Under the pieces are notes generated by a model that had not been told where the DNA came from, did no database searches, and saw only the letters and a program-made list of their open reading frames with translations. The position numbers and the translations under genes were made by a program. A stretch of DNA of 64,000 nucleotides from Bacteroidia bacterium (GTDB lineage: Bacteria; Bacteroidota; Bacteroidia; Palsa-965): positions 97,046 to 161,045 of the forward strand of contig JAKLJE010000008.1 of the NCBI GenBank assembly GCA_023151315.1, written 5' to 3'. Positions 1-9,327 of the stretch are shown here, piece by piece (position 1 is the first letter of the stretch; each line of letters starts with the position of its first letter).

Positions 1-2
1 TT

Positions 3-182
3 ACGTATCGCTACGACATCACAAATACATTGTGGAAGCGTAAAGACGACATGATGCCGGTACTTCCGGAATATGCAAACAGCGGTCTGGCGTTCTTCGG
101 ATACATCGGAATCATGATCGGTAAAGATGATGATACCGCAACACGTACCGACGGTCCTACTGCACCTGCTCCGCGGGACTGA
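3..182 (+). CDS. C-terminal part of an unidentified protein (cut by window edge)
   Basis: An open frame enters from the left edge and ends at TGA 180-182. The visible 59 residues start TYRYDITNTLWKRKDD, contain a short hydrophobic stretch (GLAFFGYIGIMIG) that could be one membrane helix, and end in an acidic and Thr/Pro-rich tail. It lies 37 nt upstream of the AtpI-like gene on the same strand, so it may share the transcript of the ATP synthase cluster. The ending does not look like AtpZ or bactofilin, which often sit here in Bacteroidota. I do not recognise the family. Confidence 0.5.
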   Translation, partial: TYRYDITNTLWKRKDDMMPVLPEYANSGLAFFGYIGIMIGKDDDTATRTDGPTAPAPRD

Positions 183-219
183 ACCACAGACTGCCAACTG
201 AAATAAGTACCTTCGCCGC

Positions 220-603
220 ATGAGCGCTCAAGTTCGTTTGCTTATTTCTTTTTTACTCTTCGCGATTATCATTGCGTGCGCGCAGTTCGTCTTTAACCTT
301 TATGCGCCCCTGAATTTTCAGACCGACATGGCTTGGCTGATTTACGCAGTAGTAACCGGAACCACCGGAGCCATTCACTTTTTCCTGATTCGCGCAGCAG
401 CTAAAGATCCGAAAGCCTTTGTTCGGGGATTTATGGCGGCAAACACCATAAAGATCTTCATCTATCTGGCATTCATGGTGTTATATGCATTTTCGGTGGA
501 AAGCGGGGCCGGACCGTTTATCGGTCATTTCGGAGCTTACTACCTGATTTTCACCGTTTTCGAGATTACTACGCTTTACCGCCATCTGCTTCCGAAAAGA
601 TAG
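220..603 (+). CDS. Small four-helix membrane protein in the AtpI position
   Basis: 127 residues with four hydrophobic segments (about 6-28, 38-58, 72-92, 100-120) joined by short charged loops and a basic C-terminus (RHLLPKR). It lies 186 nt upstream of atpB on the same strand, where many bacteria carry atpI or another small membrane protein thought to help assemble the c-ring or supply Mg2+. Sequence similarity to classical AtpI is weak, so the role is inferred from position and topology. There is no signal peptide other than the first helix. No Shine-Dalgarno sequence is visible before the ATG. Confidence 0.6.
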   Translation: MSAQVRLLISFLLFAIIIACAQFVFNLYAPLNFQTDMAWLIYAVVTGTTGAIHFFLIRAAAKDPKAFVRGFMAANTIKIFIYLAFMVLYAFSVESGAGPFIGHFGAYYLIFTVFEITTLYRHLLPKR

Positions 604-709
604 AGCCCGGATTCTTGAACGTTTTATCCAAACTTGCTTTTTGCACCTCGACTCAAATTCATTAGAAGAAAGTCGATGAGATTGCAAAAATGCTTGACCA
701 AAATCCTTC

Positions 710-737
710 TTTGCCCCAAACATTATCAGTAAGTTTG
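710..737 (+). promoter_or_regulatory. Bacteroidota-type promoter before atpB
   Basis: TAAGTTTG at 730-737 matches the Bacteroidota -7 consensus TAnnTTTG, and TTTG at 710-713 could be the -33 element. The 16-nt spacer is slightly short. The start codon of atpB is 52 nt further on. The assignment is by consensus only. Confidence 0.45.
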
Positions 738-789
738 CGCCCGAAAACGCCCGAACAAGGGAGTTTCGACATTAACGAACTGATTTGCA

Positions 790-1959
790 ATGAATTACAA
801 AGCATTTCGCACACAATTACTCGTTTTAGCAGGTTTTCTGCTCTTCTCGACATACGCTTTCGCTTACGATCCTGATGCGGTAGCAGCCAACATGAGTTCA
901 ACTACTTCACAAAGTACACAGACCTCAGCTGCTGCAAGCGGTGATGAAAAATTCAATCCGGGTGAAATGATCATGCATCACATTGCTGATGCACACGATT
1001 GGCACATCTACGGACACATTCACATGCCGCTTCCTGTTATTCTGAAAACAGACAAAGGATTTGAATTTTTCTCTTCAGGAAATTTCCGCAACCACGATAC
1101 GCATGCAGAGCAACCTTACAAGGGAACACACTACACATATGCATTGCATCATGGTAAAATTGTTGTGTGGGATGAAGTAATGCATAAAGAAAACGAAGAA
1201 GCAACGCATCACCTTCTCGATCTTTCCATCACTAAAAACGTTATCACGCTTTTCATTCTTGTCGGATTGATGCTCGGCATTTTCCTCACTGTTGCGAAAG
1301 CATACAAGAAGCGTGAAGGTCAGGCGCCAAAAGGAATTCAATCGTTCGTTGAGCCGCTTATCGTTTTCATTCGTGATGATGTCGCCAAAACCAGCATCGG
1401 ACCGAAGTATCAGAAATTCATGCCGTACCTTCTTTCAGTATTCTTCTTCATCTTCTTCTCTAACCTTCTCGGTTTGATTCCTTTCTTCCCGGGCGGAGCA
1501 AACTTCACAGGAAACATTGCAGTTGCAATGGTGCTTGCAGTTCTTACATTCATCATCACTGTAATTAACGGTAACGGACATTACTGGCGTCACCTTTTTG
1601 CAATGCCGGGTGTTCCGGTTGGAGTACTTCTTATTCTTACTCCGATTGAAATCATGGGATTGTTCCTGCGTCCGTTTGTATTGATGATTCGTTTGTTCGC
1701 GAACATCTCTGCAGGTCACATCATCGCTCTTGCATTCTATTCACTGATCTTCCTCTTCGCTAACGGCGGAGAATCTGCAGGAGCAGGTTACGGAGTTTCA
1801 GTTCTTTCAATCGCTTTCACCGTATTCATGATGTTCATGGAACTTCTGGTTGCCTTCCTTCAGGCATACGTTTTCACATTGCTTTCCGCAATCTATTTCG
1901 GATCAGCAGTGGAAGAACACCACCACGAAGAACATGCAGATCACGCACACGCTCATTAA
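790..1959 (+). CDS. atpB: ATP synthase F0 subunit a
   Basis: Subunit a of the F0 membrane sector, which forms the half channels for protons and carries the essential arginine facing the c-ring. The protein is 389 residues, about 120 longer than the E. coli form. The extra part is N-terminal: a signal-like hydrophobic segment (about 9-26), a Ser/Thr-rich linker and a His-rich extracytoplasmic region (about 60-125), an extension common in Bacteroidota. The core has the conserved motif RLFANISAGH, with the catalytic arginine at position 301. The C-terminus is a histidine/glutamate tail (EEHHHEEHADHAHAH). It is the first major gene of the atpB-E-F-H-A-G operon. Identity is certain; the role of the His-rich ends is unknown. 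Confidence 0.97.
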   Translation: MNYKAFRTQLLVLAGFLLFSTYAFAYDPDAVAANMSSTTSQSTQTSAAASGDEKFNPGEMIMHHIADAHDWHIYGHIHMPLPVILKTDKGFEFFSSGNFRNHDTHAEQPYKGTHYTYALHHGKIVVWDEVMHKENEEATHHLLDLSITKNVITLFILVGLMLGIFLTVAKAYKKREGQAPKGIQSFVEPLIVFIRDDVAKTSIGPKYQKFMPYLLSVFFFIFFSNLLGLIPFFPGGANFTGNIAVAMVLAVLTFIITVINGNGHYWRHLFAMPGVPVGVLLILTPIEIMGLFLRPFVLMIRLFANISAGHIIALAFYSLIFLFANGGESAGAGYGVSVLSIAFTVFMMFMELLVAFLQAYVFTLLSAIYFGSAVEEHHHEEHADHAHAH

Positions 1960-1974
1960 TCAGTAATTGTTTAA

Positions 1975-2244
<270 letters not shown>

Positions 2245-2263
2245 TTGCAGGCAAAGATGCTTT

Positions 2264-2294
2264 CTGTAGCTCCGACGGTTGGTCGGAGTTGCAG
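2264..2294 (+). other. Intercistronic hairpin between atpE and atpF
   Basis: A 13-bp stem including two G-U pairs (arms 2264-2276 and 2282-2294) closes a 5-nt loop, in the 102-nt gap after atpE. It is not followed by a T run, so it is unlikely to terminate. It is more likely an mRNA processing or stability element helping to set subunit stoichiometry. Confidence 0.6.
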
Positions 2295-2346
2295 AACATC
2301 AGTTAAACAATTGAAGTAAAAACGAAACGAATAAAAAACAGATAAT

Positions 2347-2841
2347 ATGGGACTGATACTGCCGGATACCGGGTTAGTGATCTGGATGTCGATTACCTTC
2401 CTGATCGTTCTCTTCATTCTCAAGAAGTTCGCATGGAAGCCTATTCTTAAAGGAATCCACGATCGCGAATCTTCAATCGAGAACGCATTGAAAGCAGCTG
2501 AAAACGCGAAAGCGGAAGTGGCTAACCTGAAAGCAGAGAACGAACGTATTCTTGCTGATGCCCGTGCTGAGCGCGACAACATGATCCGCGAGGCTCGTGA
2601 ACTCCGCGAGAGCATGATTTCTGAAGCGAAAAACAAAGCGAAAGCAGAAGGAGAGAAAATGCTGACCGCTGCACGCGAAAGCATTCAGAACGAAAAGATG
2701 GCTGCTATCACTGATTTGAAGAATCAGGTGGCGCAGTTGTCTATCGACATCGCAGAAAAAATCATCGCTCGTGAACTTTCTTCTGAAAACAAACAGAAAG
2801 AACTCATCGGCGACCTTCTGAAAGAAGTTAAACTCAATTAA
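2347..2841 (+). CDS. atpF: ATP synthase F0 subunit b
   Basis: Peripheral-stalk subunit b, 164 residues, which holds the catalytic head still against rotation. One N-terminal membrane helix (about 7-26, GLVIWMSITFLIVLFIL) is followed by a long charged, alanine-rich amphipathic helix (about 30-140) typical of the stalk dimer. The start ATGGGACTG fits the usual N-terminus of this family. A 3-nt gap separates it from atpH, so the two are translationally close. A long open frame on the opposite strand of this gene is a by-product of its composition and was not annotated. Confidence 0.96.
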   Translation: MGLILPDTGLVIWMSITFLIVLFILKKFAWKPILKGIHDRESSIENALKAAENAKAEVANLKAENERILADARAERDNMIREARELRESMISEAKNKAKAEGEKMLTAARESIQNEKMAAITDLKNQVAQLSIDIAEKIIARELSSENKQKELIGDLLKEVKLN

Positions 2842-2844
2842 TCC

Positions 2845-3405
2845 ATGAGAGAATCAAGAGTATCGCATCGTTACGCCAAGTCGCTGCTGGATCTTGCCCT
2901 TGAAAAAGGTCAACTCGAGCAAGTGCATGAGGATATGCGGTTGATTCTGACAACTGTTCAGGAAAACCGCGAACTCAGCGTAATGCTGCGCAGTCCGGTT
3001 ATTAAAACCGACAAGAAACAGGATATTCTCAAAGCCATCTTCGGTGGTAAAATCGGCGTAATCCCGACAGAATTCGTTGACATCATCACACGCAAGCGTC
3101 GTGAAGGAGAACTCGAAGCAATCGCTGAAGCATTCATCACACAATACCGTCGTCACAAACAGATTCTCACTGCAGTTATTACTACTGCAAGCGGACTCGA
3201 CGACAAACTGCGTGCGCAGGTTCTTGAGATCGTGAAACAATCTGCCGGTGGCAAAGCTGTTGAGCTGGTTGAGAAAACTGATAAGGCACTGATGGGCGGA
3301 TTCATTCTGCGCGTTGGGGATAATCAGGTTGATGCATCCATCCTGCGTCAGGTAAGAAATCTAGAAAGAAACTTTAGTGAAAACCCGTATATAAAAGAGT
3401 ACTGA
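2845..3405 (+). CDS. atpH: ATP synthase F1 subunit delta
   Basis: Delta (OSCP-like) subunit, 186 residues, linking the peripheral stalk to the top of the alpha/beta head. The N-terminal half begins with the family pattern RVSHRYAKSLLDLALEKG. The C-terminal part has the conserved stretch GGFILRVGDNQVDASI followed by a basic segment. The length is normal. It follows atpF by 3 nt and precedes atpA by 67 nt, a gap holding a GC-rich inverted repeat (3412-3444). Confidence 0.96.
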   Translation: MRESRVSHRYAKSLLDLALEKGQLEQVHEDMRLILTTVQENRELSVMLRSPVIKTDKKQDILKAIFGGKIGVIPTEFVDIITRKRREGELEAIAEAFITQYRRHKQILTAVITTASGLDDKLRAQVLEIVKQSAGGKAVELVEKTDKALMGGFILRVGDNQVDASILRQVRNLERNFSENPYIKEY

Positions 3406-3411
3406 GAGCGG

Positions 3412-3444
3412 AGGGAGGAGAGCGGAGACGCCCCACTCCTCCCT
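3412..3444 (+). other. Inverted repeat between atpH and atpA
   Basis: Nine-base arms AGGGAGGAG (3412-3420) and CTCCTCCCT (3436-3444) can pair around a 15-nt loop in the gap before atpA. There is no T run. It is one of three intercistronic hairpins in this operon. Confidence 0.5.
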
Positions 3445-3472
3445 TCTCCCTCTAAACACATAACTAATCAAA

Positions 3473-5053
3473 ATGGCAGAAGTAAAACCAGCGGAAGTAT
3501 CCGCAATCCTCAGACAGCAACTTGCAGGATTCAAATCGGCAAAAGAACTTGAAGAAGTAGGAACAGTTCTTCAGGTAGGTGACGGTATCGCGCGTATCTA
3601 TGGTCTTTCAAACGTAGGTTACGGTGAGCTCATCGAGTTCGAAAACGGACTCCAGGGCATCGCTCTTAACCTTGAAGAAGACAACGTAGGTGCCGTATTG
3701 CTTGGTGCTTCTACTGATATCCGCGAAGGTTCAAGCGTTAAGCGCACAGGTCGCATCGCATCTATTAAAGTAGGTGAAGGAATGCTCGGTCGTGTTGTGG
3801 ATACACTCGGAAATCCTATCGACGGAAAAGGTCCTATCAAAGGTGATCTATACGAAATGCCGCTCGAGCGCAAAGCGCCGGGTGTAATTTACCGTCAGCC
3901 GGTAACTGAACCGCTTCAGACAGGTATCAAAGCGATTGACGCGATGATTCCTATCGGTCGTGGTCAGCGTGAGTTGGTAATCGGTGACCGTCAGACTGGA
4001 AAGACTGCTGTTTGTATCGATACCATCATCAACCAGAAAGAATTTTACGAAGCAGGCAATCCTGTATTCTGTATCTATGTTGCTGTAGGACAGAAAGGAT
4101 CAACTGTTGCTAACGTAGTGCGCGTTCTCGAAGAGAACGGTGCAATGCCTTATACCATTGTAGTTGCTGCTCCGGCTGCTGATCCTGCTCCAATGCAGTT
4201 CTACGCTCCGATGACAGGTGCTGCAATCGGTGAATTCTTCCGTGACACCGGTCGCGCTGCATTGATCGTTTATGATGATCTGTCAAAGCAGGCTGTTGCT
4301 TACCGCGAAGTATCACTCCTTCTGCGTCGCCCGCCGGGACGTGAAGCTTATCCTGGTGACGTATTCTACTTGCACTCACGTCTTCTTGAGCGTGCTGCGA
4401 AAGTGAATGCATCTGACGAAGTTGCAAAAGGAATGAACGATCTTCCTGAGTCAATCAAGCACCTTGTAAAAGGTGGTGGATCACTCACTGCACTTCCGAT
4501 CATCGAAACACAGGCAGGTGACGTATCTGCATACATTCCGACCAACGTAATTTCCATCACTGACGGACAGATCTTCCTTGAGTCGAATCTCTTCAACTCC
4601 GGTGTACGTCCTGCGATCAACGTAGGTATCTCTGTATCACGTGTAGGTGGTAACGCCCAGATCAAGTCGATGAAGAAAGTTGCAGGTACATTGAAGCTCG
4701 ACCAGGCGCAGTACCGCGAATTGGAAGCGTTTGCGAAATTCGGATCGGACCTCGATGCTGCTACTAAGTCAGTACTCGACAAAGGTTCACGCAACGTGGA
4801 AATTCTGAAGCAGGGTCAGTTCTCTCCTTTCCGTGTAGAAGATCAGATTGCGATCATCTACTGCGGAACTAAAGGATTGCTCCGCGATGTTCCTGTAAAC
4901 AAAGTGAAAGAGTTCGAAGCAGATTTCCTCACGTACATGAGAAGCAAGCACGCTAACGTGATGAACGATCTGAAAGCAGGTAAGTTCGACGACAACCTGA
5001 CTTCAGCGATGGAAGCTGCAGCGAAAGAAATCTCTGCGAAATACAAAGCATAA
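3473..5053 (+). CDS. atpA: ATP synthase F1 subunit alpha
   Basis: Non-catalytic nucleotide-binding subunit of the F1 head, 526 residues, the normal length. The N-terminal beta-barrel (about 25-95) is followed by the nucleotide-binding domain with Walker A GDRQTGKT at 171-178 and the family signature near [14 protein letters not shown], where the arginine finger region lies, then the helical C-terminal domain. The catalytic partner (beta, atpD) and epsilon (atpC) are not in this window. In Bacteroidota they usually form a separate locus, so this is not a deletion. The stop codon lies inside a 10-bp inverted repeat (5051-5090). Confidence 0.98.
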   Translation: MAEVKPAEVSAILRQQLAGFKSAKELEEVGTVLQVGDGIARIYGLSNVGYGELIEFENGLQGIALNLEEDNVGAVLLGASTDIREGSSVKRTGRIASIKVGEGMLGRVVDTLGNPIDGKGPIKGDLYEMPLERKAPGVIYRQPVTEPLQTGIKAIDAMIPIGRGQRELVIGDRQTGKTAVCIDTIINQKEFYEAGNPVFCIYVAVGQKGSTVANVVRVLEENGAMPYTIVVAAPAADPAPMQFYAPMTGAAIGEFFRDTGRAALIVYDDLSKQAVAYREVSLLLRRPPGREAYPGDVFYLHSRLLERAAKVNASDEVAKGMNDLPESIKHLVKGGGSLTALPIIETQAGDVSAYIPTNVISITDGQIFLESNLFNSGVRPAINVGISVSRVGGNAQIKSMKKVAGTLKLDQAQYRELEAFAKFGSDLDAATKSVLDKGSRNVEILKQGQFSPFRVEDQIAIIYCGTKGLLRDVPVNKVKEFEADFLTYMRSKHANVMNDLKAGKFDDNLTSAMEAAAKEISAKYKA

Positions 5054-5090
5054 TTTGTCATCCTTCGGCTCCGCTCAGTCTGACAAATTA
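5051..5090 (+). repeat. Inverted repeat between atpA and atpG
   Basis: TAATTTGTCA (5051-5060, including the atpA stop) pairs perfectly with TGACAAATTA (5081-5090). The loop TCCTTCGGCTCCGCTCAGTC resembles the short interspersed CTTCGGCTCCGCTCAG type elements scattered in many Bacteroidota genomes, so this is probably a REP-like copy that settled in the operon. No T run follows. Confidence 0.6.
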
Positions 5091-5116
5091 AGTTGAACCA
5101 GATTTAAGTTAAACAA

Positions 5117-5992
5117 ATGCCAAGTTTAAAAGAAGTCCGTAACAGAATCACCTCGGTGTCGTCCACACAGCAGATCACTTCTGCTATGAAGATGGTTTCC
5201 GCGGCGAAACTGCGTCGTGCGCAGGATGCCATCACACAGATGCGTCCGTATGCAATCAAGCTTCGTGAAATACTTGAAAACCTCAGCGCAAGTCTCGACA
5301 GCAGCGAAGGCGTTTATTCACGCCAGCGTGAAGTAAAGAAAGTGCTTGTGGTTGTGGTGACATCCAACCGCGGACTTTGCGGAGGATTCAACTCTTCAGT
5401 GATCAAGAAAGCTGTTGCAGATATCCGCGACAATTATTCCGGTGCTGAAGTTTCTTATTTCACCATTGGTAAAAAAGGCAACGACTTTTTCCGCAAGTCG
5501 AAATTCAAAGAAGCATTTGCAGGCGAAAATCTGGAGTCGAACACTTTGTTTGACGGTCTGAAATTCGCGAGAACTGCACCTGTTGCAGAACGCATCATGA
5601 AAGCATTTGCTGACGGCGAATTCGATAAGGTTGTGGTTTACTACAACCAGTTCAAGAACGCAGCAGTGCAGCTTACTCAGGCAGAACAATTCCTTCCTGT
5701 AGTACCAACTGCAAACGCAAAATCATCCAATACAGATTACATCTTCGAACCGAAGAAAGAAGAAATCGTACAGGATTTGATTCCGCGCTCTTTGAAAACT
5801 CAGTTGTACAAAGCTCTGCTTGATTCATTCGCATCAGAACACGGTGCGCGTATGACAGCAATGCACAAGGCAACAGACAACGCGAAAGAGTTGCTGAAGA
5901 ACCTCAAGATCTCTTACAACAAAGCCCGTCAGACCGCAATTACCAACGAAATCCTCGAGATCGTGGGCGGTGCGGAAGCGTTGAAAGGATAA
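5117..5992 (+). CDS. atpG: ATP synthase F1 subunit gamma
   Basis: Central rotor shaft of F1, 291 residues. The N-terminal helix carries the family pattern (RNRITSVSSTQQITSAMKMV), the core has SNRGLCGGFN, and the C-terminal helix ends with the conserved segment TAITNEILEIVGGAEAL that enters the alpha/beta ring. It is the last gene of the atpB-G cluster and is followed by an intrinsic terminator (6013-6045), so beta and epsilon must be transcribed elsewhere. Confidence 0.97.
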   Translation: MPSLKEVRNRITSVSSTQQITSAMKMVSAAKLRRAQDAITQMRPYAIKLREILENLSASLDSSEGVYSRQREVKKVLVVVVTSNRGLCGGFNSSVIKKAVADIRDNYSGAEVSYFTIGKKGNDFFRKSKFKEAFAGENLESNTLFDGLKFARTAPVAERIMKAFADGEFDKVVVYYNQFKNAAVQLTQAEQFLPVVPTANAKSSNTDYIFEPKKEEIVQDLIPRSLKTQLYKALLDSFASEHGARMTAMHKATDNAKELLKNLKISYNKARQTAITNEILEIVGGAEALKG

Positions 5993-6012
5993 TTCAGAAC
6001 AGAATACCGCGA

Positions 6013-6045
6013 AAAGGCTCTTCAATTACGAAGAGCCTTTTTTGT
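6013..6045 (+). terminator. Intrinsic terminator of the atp operon
   Basis: Perfect 10-bp stem AAAGGCTCTT / AAGAGCCTTT (6013-6022 and 6031-6040) with an 8-nt loop and a run of six T. It lies 20 nt after the atpG stop. Confidence 0.9.
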
Positions 6046-6067
6046 ATTTTAGAACAAACGTAACGCG

Positions 6068-6523
6068 ATGCAATCAAAAGCTTCCACTCCTGACGAATAC
6101 TACGCAGAACTACCTGATGATCGCCGTGAGGCCATGATAAAGCTGCGCAAAGTGATAAAGAAAAATCTTCCGAAAGGATTTCAGGAAGTGATGAATTACG
6201 GGATGCCGGGATATGTTGTGCCGCACAAAATCTATCCGGACGGATATCATTGTGATCCGAAACTGCCTTTGCCGTTTCTCGGATTAGCGTCTCAGAAAAA
6301 CAGTATCAACTTTTACCACATGGGAATCTATGCGGATCCGAAACTGCTGAAGTGGTTTACATCTGAATTTCCGAAGCACAGTAAGAAGAAATTGGATATG
6401 GGGAAAAGTTGCGTTCGGTTCAAAAAGCCGGAAGACATTCCTTACGATCTGATTGGAGAACTCGTTTCGAAAATGTCGCCGCAGGACTGGATTAAGCTAT
6501 ACGAAAGCGGATTGAAAAAATAA
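6068..6523 (+). CDS. DUF1801 domain protein
   Basis: 151 residues matching the DUF1801 (YdhG-like) family. Typical features are an N-terminal YYAELPDDRREAMIKLRKVI helix, EVMNYGMPGY in the middle, KNSINFYHMGIY, and a late KSCVRFKKPEDIP motif. Family members are small cytosolic alpha/beta proteins with a steroidogenic-acute-regulatory-like or iron-chaperone-like fold. Their substrate is not established. It stands alone, 24 nt after the atp terminator hairpin, with its own start. Confidence 0.8.
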   Translation: MQSKASTPDEYYAELPDDRREAMIKLRKVIKKNLPKGFQEVMNYGMPGYVVPHKIYPDGYHCDPKLPLPFLGLASQKNSINFYHMGIYADPKLLKWFTSEFPKHSKKKLDMGKSCVRFKKPEDIPYDLIGELVSKMSPQDWIKLYESGLKK

Positions 6524-6578
6524 TTTACACCGGTCGCGGAAACATCGCGTCTCACCCACGTTTTACATTCGCACGCTG

Positions 6579-8141
6579 ATGCAAATCGAACAGAAATCTT
6601 CCCGTTATACCGAATTGATCAGGGAGTCATTATTCTGGTTGTTTGTGTTTGCTCTCATTTATCCATTTCTGCGTTCCGGTTTTTTCCCGACCGTTGACGG
6701 ACCTGCGCATTTGTACAATTCGAATCTCATTCTTGATCACTTCTTCTCAGGCGGAAATATTTCAGGTCAACTCTTTGAATTCAACGCAGAGCCCGAACCG
6801 AATTGGTTGGGACATTTTCTGCTCGCCGGTCTGAACAGTTTTCTTCCTTCATGGCTCGCGGAAAAAACCGTGGTAGTACTGAGTGTGATTCTCATTCCGC
6901 TTGGATTCCGCTATCTGCTGAAGCAACACAACAAAGGCGGAACATGGGGCGTGTTTCTGATTTTTCCTTTGTCGTACACGATACTTTTCTATCTGGGGTT
7001 CTATAATTTCTGTATGAGCATCGGACTGCTTCTCTTTGCGCTTGGTTTATTTGAAAAGCAAAAGGGCAACTTCAGTGCCGGATTCAGTATTGTGTTGATG
7101 CTGTTCATGTTGTTGCTCTATTTCGCGCACCTGTTTTCGTTTCTCGTCTTTACCGGATTTGTAATTGCAGATTTTCTTCTGCGTGTGATACAGGAAAAAG
7201 CATTCAGAGAACGCAGCTTGAGATATCTGGTAAAACGTTTCTGGCCGCTCTTGCCTGCGTTGCTTCTCTCTTTGAATTTCATTCTGAAAAAAGGAGCGGC
7301 AGGAGAGGTCGCATTTGTTCCGGCAGAAACTTTGTGGACCTGGATCAAAGAATCTGCAGTGTTGGTTGCAATGATTTACGATTATGAATTCCCATATTCC
7401 GTTACACTTTCGGTTTTGTGGGCATTGCTGATAGTCGTTGCTGTTGCTTATCGATTTTACCGCAAAGAAAAACCGCAACGCAGTGATCTGTCGTTACTGA
7501 TTGCCGTACTTTTCACAGCTCTGTATTTTATTGCGCCGGATCAAATGGCCAGCGGCGGATATATTTCATTAAGAATTGCGATGTATTTCACTCTGTTCGC
7601 GTTGATCTGGATTGCGCTTCAGAAAATGCATACCGGGGTTTTCATTTTTTCAATGCTGATTTCCGGACATTGCACTGTTCGGCTACTCGAAGTTCACACC
7701 ACAGAATCACGCAAGTTGGGAGATGATGCGGACGAATTGTACACGGCAGCTCCGTTCATTAAAGAAGGAAAAACTGTTCTTCCGCTCAATTACACAGGTA
7801 ACTGGCTTCACTCCAATCTTGCAACATATTTGGGAAGTGAAAAGAAAATTCTTGTGCTCGACAATTACGAGGCTTCCACTCCGCATTTCCCGATGAAATG
7901 GAAAAACGGGAAAGAGCCGTATGGTGTTGCAGGTGATTATGCCAACAGCGACCGACCTTGTCTGACCATTGATCGTTACGAAGAAATTTCCGGAGTTCAC
8001 GTGGATTACATCACGCGCTGGTACTGGAACGAAATCCTGAACGATTCATGTACGAAAGCTACAGACAGTCTTCTTGCTTCACAATTCGAAAAAGTATTCA
8101 CCTCGCCGCAAGGGAAACTGATTCTGTATAAAAGAAAATAA
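6579..8141 (+). CDS. Polytopic membrane protein, GT-C glycosyltransferase-like
   Basis: 520 residues with roughly ten membrane helices over positions 15-375, followed by an extracytoplasmic domain of about 150 residues. The first loop has DGPAHLYNSNLIL, a DxxAH-type acidic motif like the catalytic loop of lipid-linked sugar transferases of the GT-C fold. This suggests transfer of a sugar from a polyprenyl phosphate outside the membrane, but the acceptor is unknown and the motif match is loose. A promoter-like TACATTCG (6564-6571) ends 7 nt before the ATG, so the mRNA may be almost leaderless. Neighbours give no pathway hint. Confidence 0.55.
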   Translation: MQIEQKSSRYTELIRESLFWLFVFALIYPFLRSGFFPTVDGPAHLYNSNLILDHFFSGGNISGQLFEFNAEPEPNWLGHFLLAGLNSFLPSWLAEKTVVVLSVILIPLGFRYLLKQHNKGGTWGVFLIFPLSYTILFYLGFYNFCMSIGLLLFALGLFEKQKGNFSAGFSIVLMLFMLLLYFAHLFSFLVFTGFVIADFLLRVIQEKAFRERSLRYLVKRFWPLLPALLLSLNFILKKGAAGEVAFVPAETLWTWIKESAVLVAMIYDYEFPYSVTLSVLWALLIVVAVAYRFYRKEKPQRSDLSLLIAVLFTALYFIAPDQMASGGYISLRIAMYFTLFALIWIALQKMHTGVFIFSMLISGHCTVRLLEVHTTESRKLGDDADELYTAAPFIKEGKTVLPLNYTGNWLHSNLATYLGSEKKILVLDNYEASTPHFPMKWKNGKEPYGVAGDYANSDRPCLTIDRYEEISGVHVDYITRWYWNEILNDSCTKATDSLLASQFEKVFTSPQGKLILYKRK

Positions 8142-8166
8142 ATGAGATTACTCCGAATCTGAATTA

Positions 8167-9168
8167 TCAGCTCAGTTTGTCGGTGAGAATTTTCACTTCA
8201 ATTGCAGGAGCGATACGCTCATACAAAATGTTGTACACACAGTTTGTAATCGGCATGTCAACACCGTACTTCTGATTGATCTCGTGAATACATTTCACAG
8301 CATAATATCCTTCTGCAATCATGTTCATTTCCAGCTGCGCCATCTTCACGGAATAGCCTTTGCCTATCATCGCGCCGAACATTCTGTTGCGGCTGAATTG
8401 AGAGTAAGCCGTAACAAGGAGATCTCCGAGATAAGCTGAACTTTTAATATCGCGATTGATCGGATGAACAGCGTCAACGAAGCGGGATATTTCCTGAATG
8501 GCATTGGAGATAAGTACAGCTTGAAAATTATCGCCGTATCCAAGTCCGTGACAAATTCCGCTTGCAATTGCAACAACGTTCTTGAGAACAGCGGACAATT
8601 CCGTTCCGTAAATATCATCGGAAACTGTTGTGCGAATAAAGCGACAGGCTATACGATCAGCAACCTCCTGAGCAAATTCCTGTGTTTGTGAAGCAACGGT
8701 CAGATATGAAAGTTTTTCCAACGCAACTTCTTCCGCATGACACGGTCCGGTAATCACTCCGACGTGTGAATACGGAACATTGAATTTCTGATTGAAATAA
8801 TCACCAATGATCAGATTCGGTCCGGGCACAATGCCCTTGATAGCCGAAAACACAATTTTATTTTTGAATGAATCCGGATTCAGTTCTTTCAAAGAATCAT
8901 CAAGAAAAGCAGAAGGAACAGCCATGATGATAAGGTCATTGGACGCAATAACATCAACAATGTCTGAACTCAGGTTGAGTTTTGCCACTTCAAATTCAAC
9001 AGCACTGAGGTATCTCGGATTGTGACGGAACTTTCGAATAGATTCTATCTGTTCGGTATTGCGCATCCACCACGTAATCTTCTCATTTTCCGGAAGTCCG
9101 TTGCAGAGCATTTTAACAATTGCAGTGGCCCAACTACCGCCTCCGATTACAGCAATACTTCTGTTCAT
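8167..9168 (-). CDS. gpsA: NAD(P)+-dependent glycerol-3-phosphate dehydrogenase
   Basis: Reduces dihydroxyacetone phosphate to sn-glycerol 3-phosphate for phospholipid synthesis. It is cytosolic, 333 residues, the normal length. The N-terminal Rossmann motif is GGGSWATA (9-16), a variant of the usual GxGxWGTA. The central TGPCHAEEV motif and the catalytic-lysine segment ELSAVLKNVVAIASG are both present. The C-terminal helical domain begins GLGYGDNFQAVLISNAIQEI. It is convergent with the upstream membrane protein, with only 25 nt between stops, and has its own upstream region shared divergently with the T9SS gene at 9328. Confidence 0.95.
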   Translation of the reverse strand: MNRSIAVIGGGSWATAIVKMLCNGLPENEKITWWMRNTEQIESIRKFRHNPRYLSAVEFEVAKLNLSSDIVDVIASNDLIIMAVPSAFLDDSLKELNPDSFKNKIVFSAIKGIVPGPNLIIGDYFNQKFNVPYSHVGVITGPCHAEEVALEKLSYLTVASQTQEFAQEVADRIACRFIRTTVSDDIYGTELSAVLKNVVAIASGICHGLGYGDNFQAVLISNAIQEISRFVDAVHPINRDIKSSAYLGDLLVTAYSQFSRNRMFGAMIGKGYSVKMAQLEMNMIAEGYYAVKCIHEINQKYGVDMPITNCVYNILYERIAPAIEVKILTDKLS

Positions 9169-9262
9169 GAATGCGAAAGTATATTATTTCCGCTATTAAA
9201 TGCTGCATCCGGAGCTGACATTCGTCTGACAAATGCACATATATGAGGATGTGCGGTCTTCA

Positions 9263-9293
9263 TTGTGTTTTGGCGGGAAATCACTTATATTTG
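9263..9293 (+). promoter_or_regulatory. Promoter of the T9SS-sorted gene at 9328
   Basis: TTG at 9263-9265, a 20-nt spacer and TATATTTG at 9286-9293 fit the Bacteroidota -33/-7 arrangement. The start codon follows 34 nt later. Confidence 0.65.
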
Positions 9294-9327
9294 GTACTTC
9301 TTATCTCTAACCGTAATCATTCTAAAA

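Noticed and set aside
3473..5053. Missing atpD and atpC read as a deletion
   Set aside because: Bacteroidota normally encode beta and epsilon at a separate locus, and a proper terminator follows atpG.
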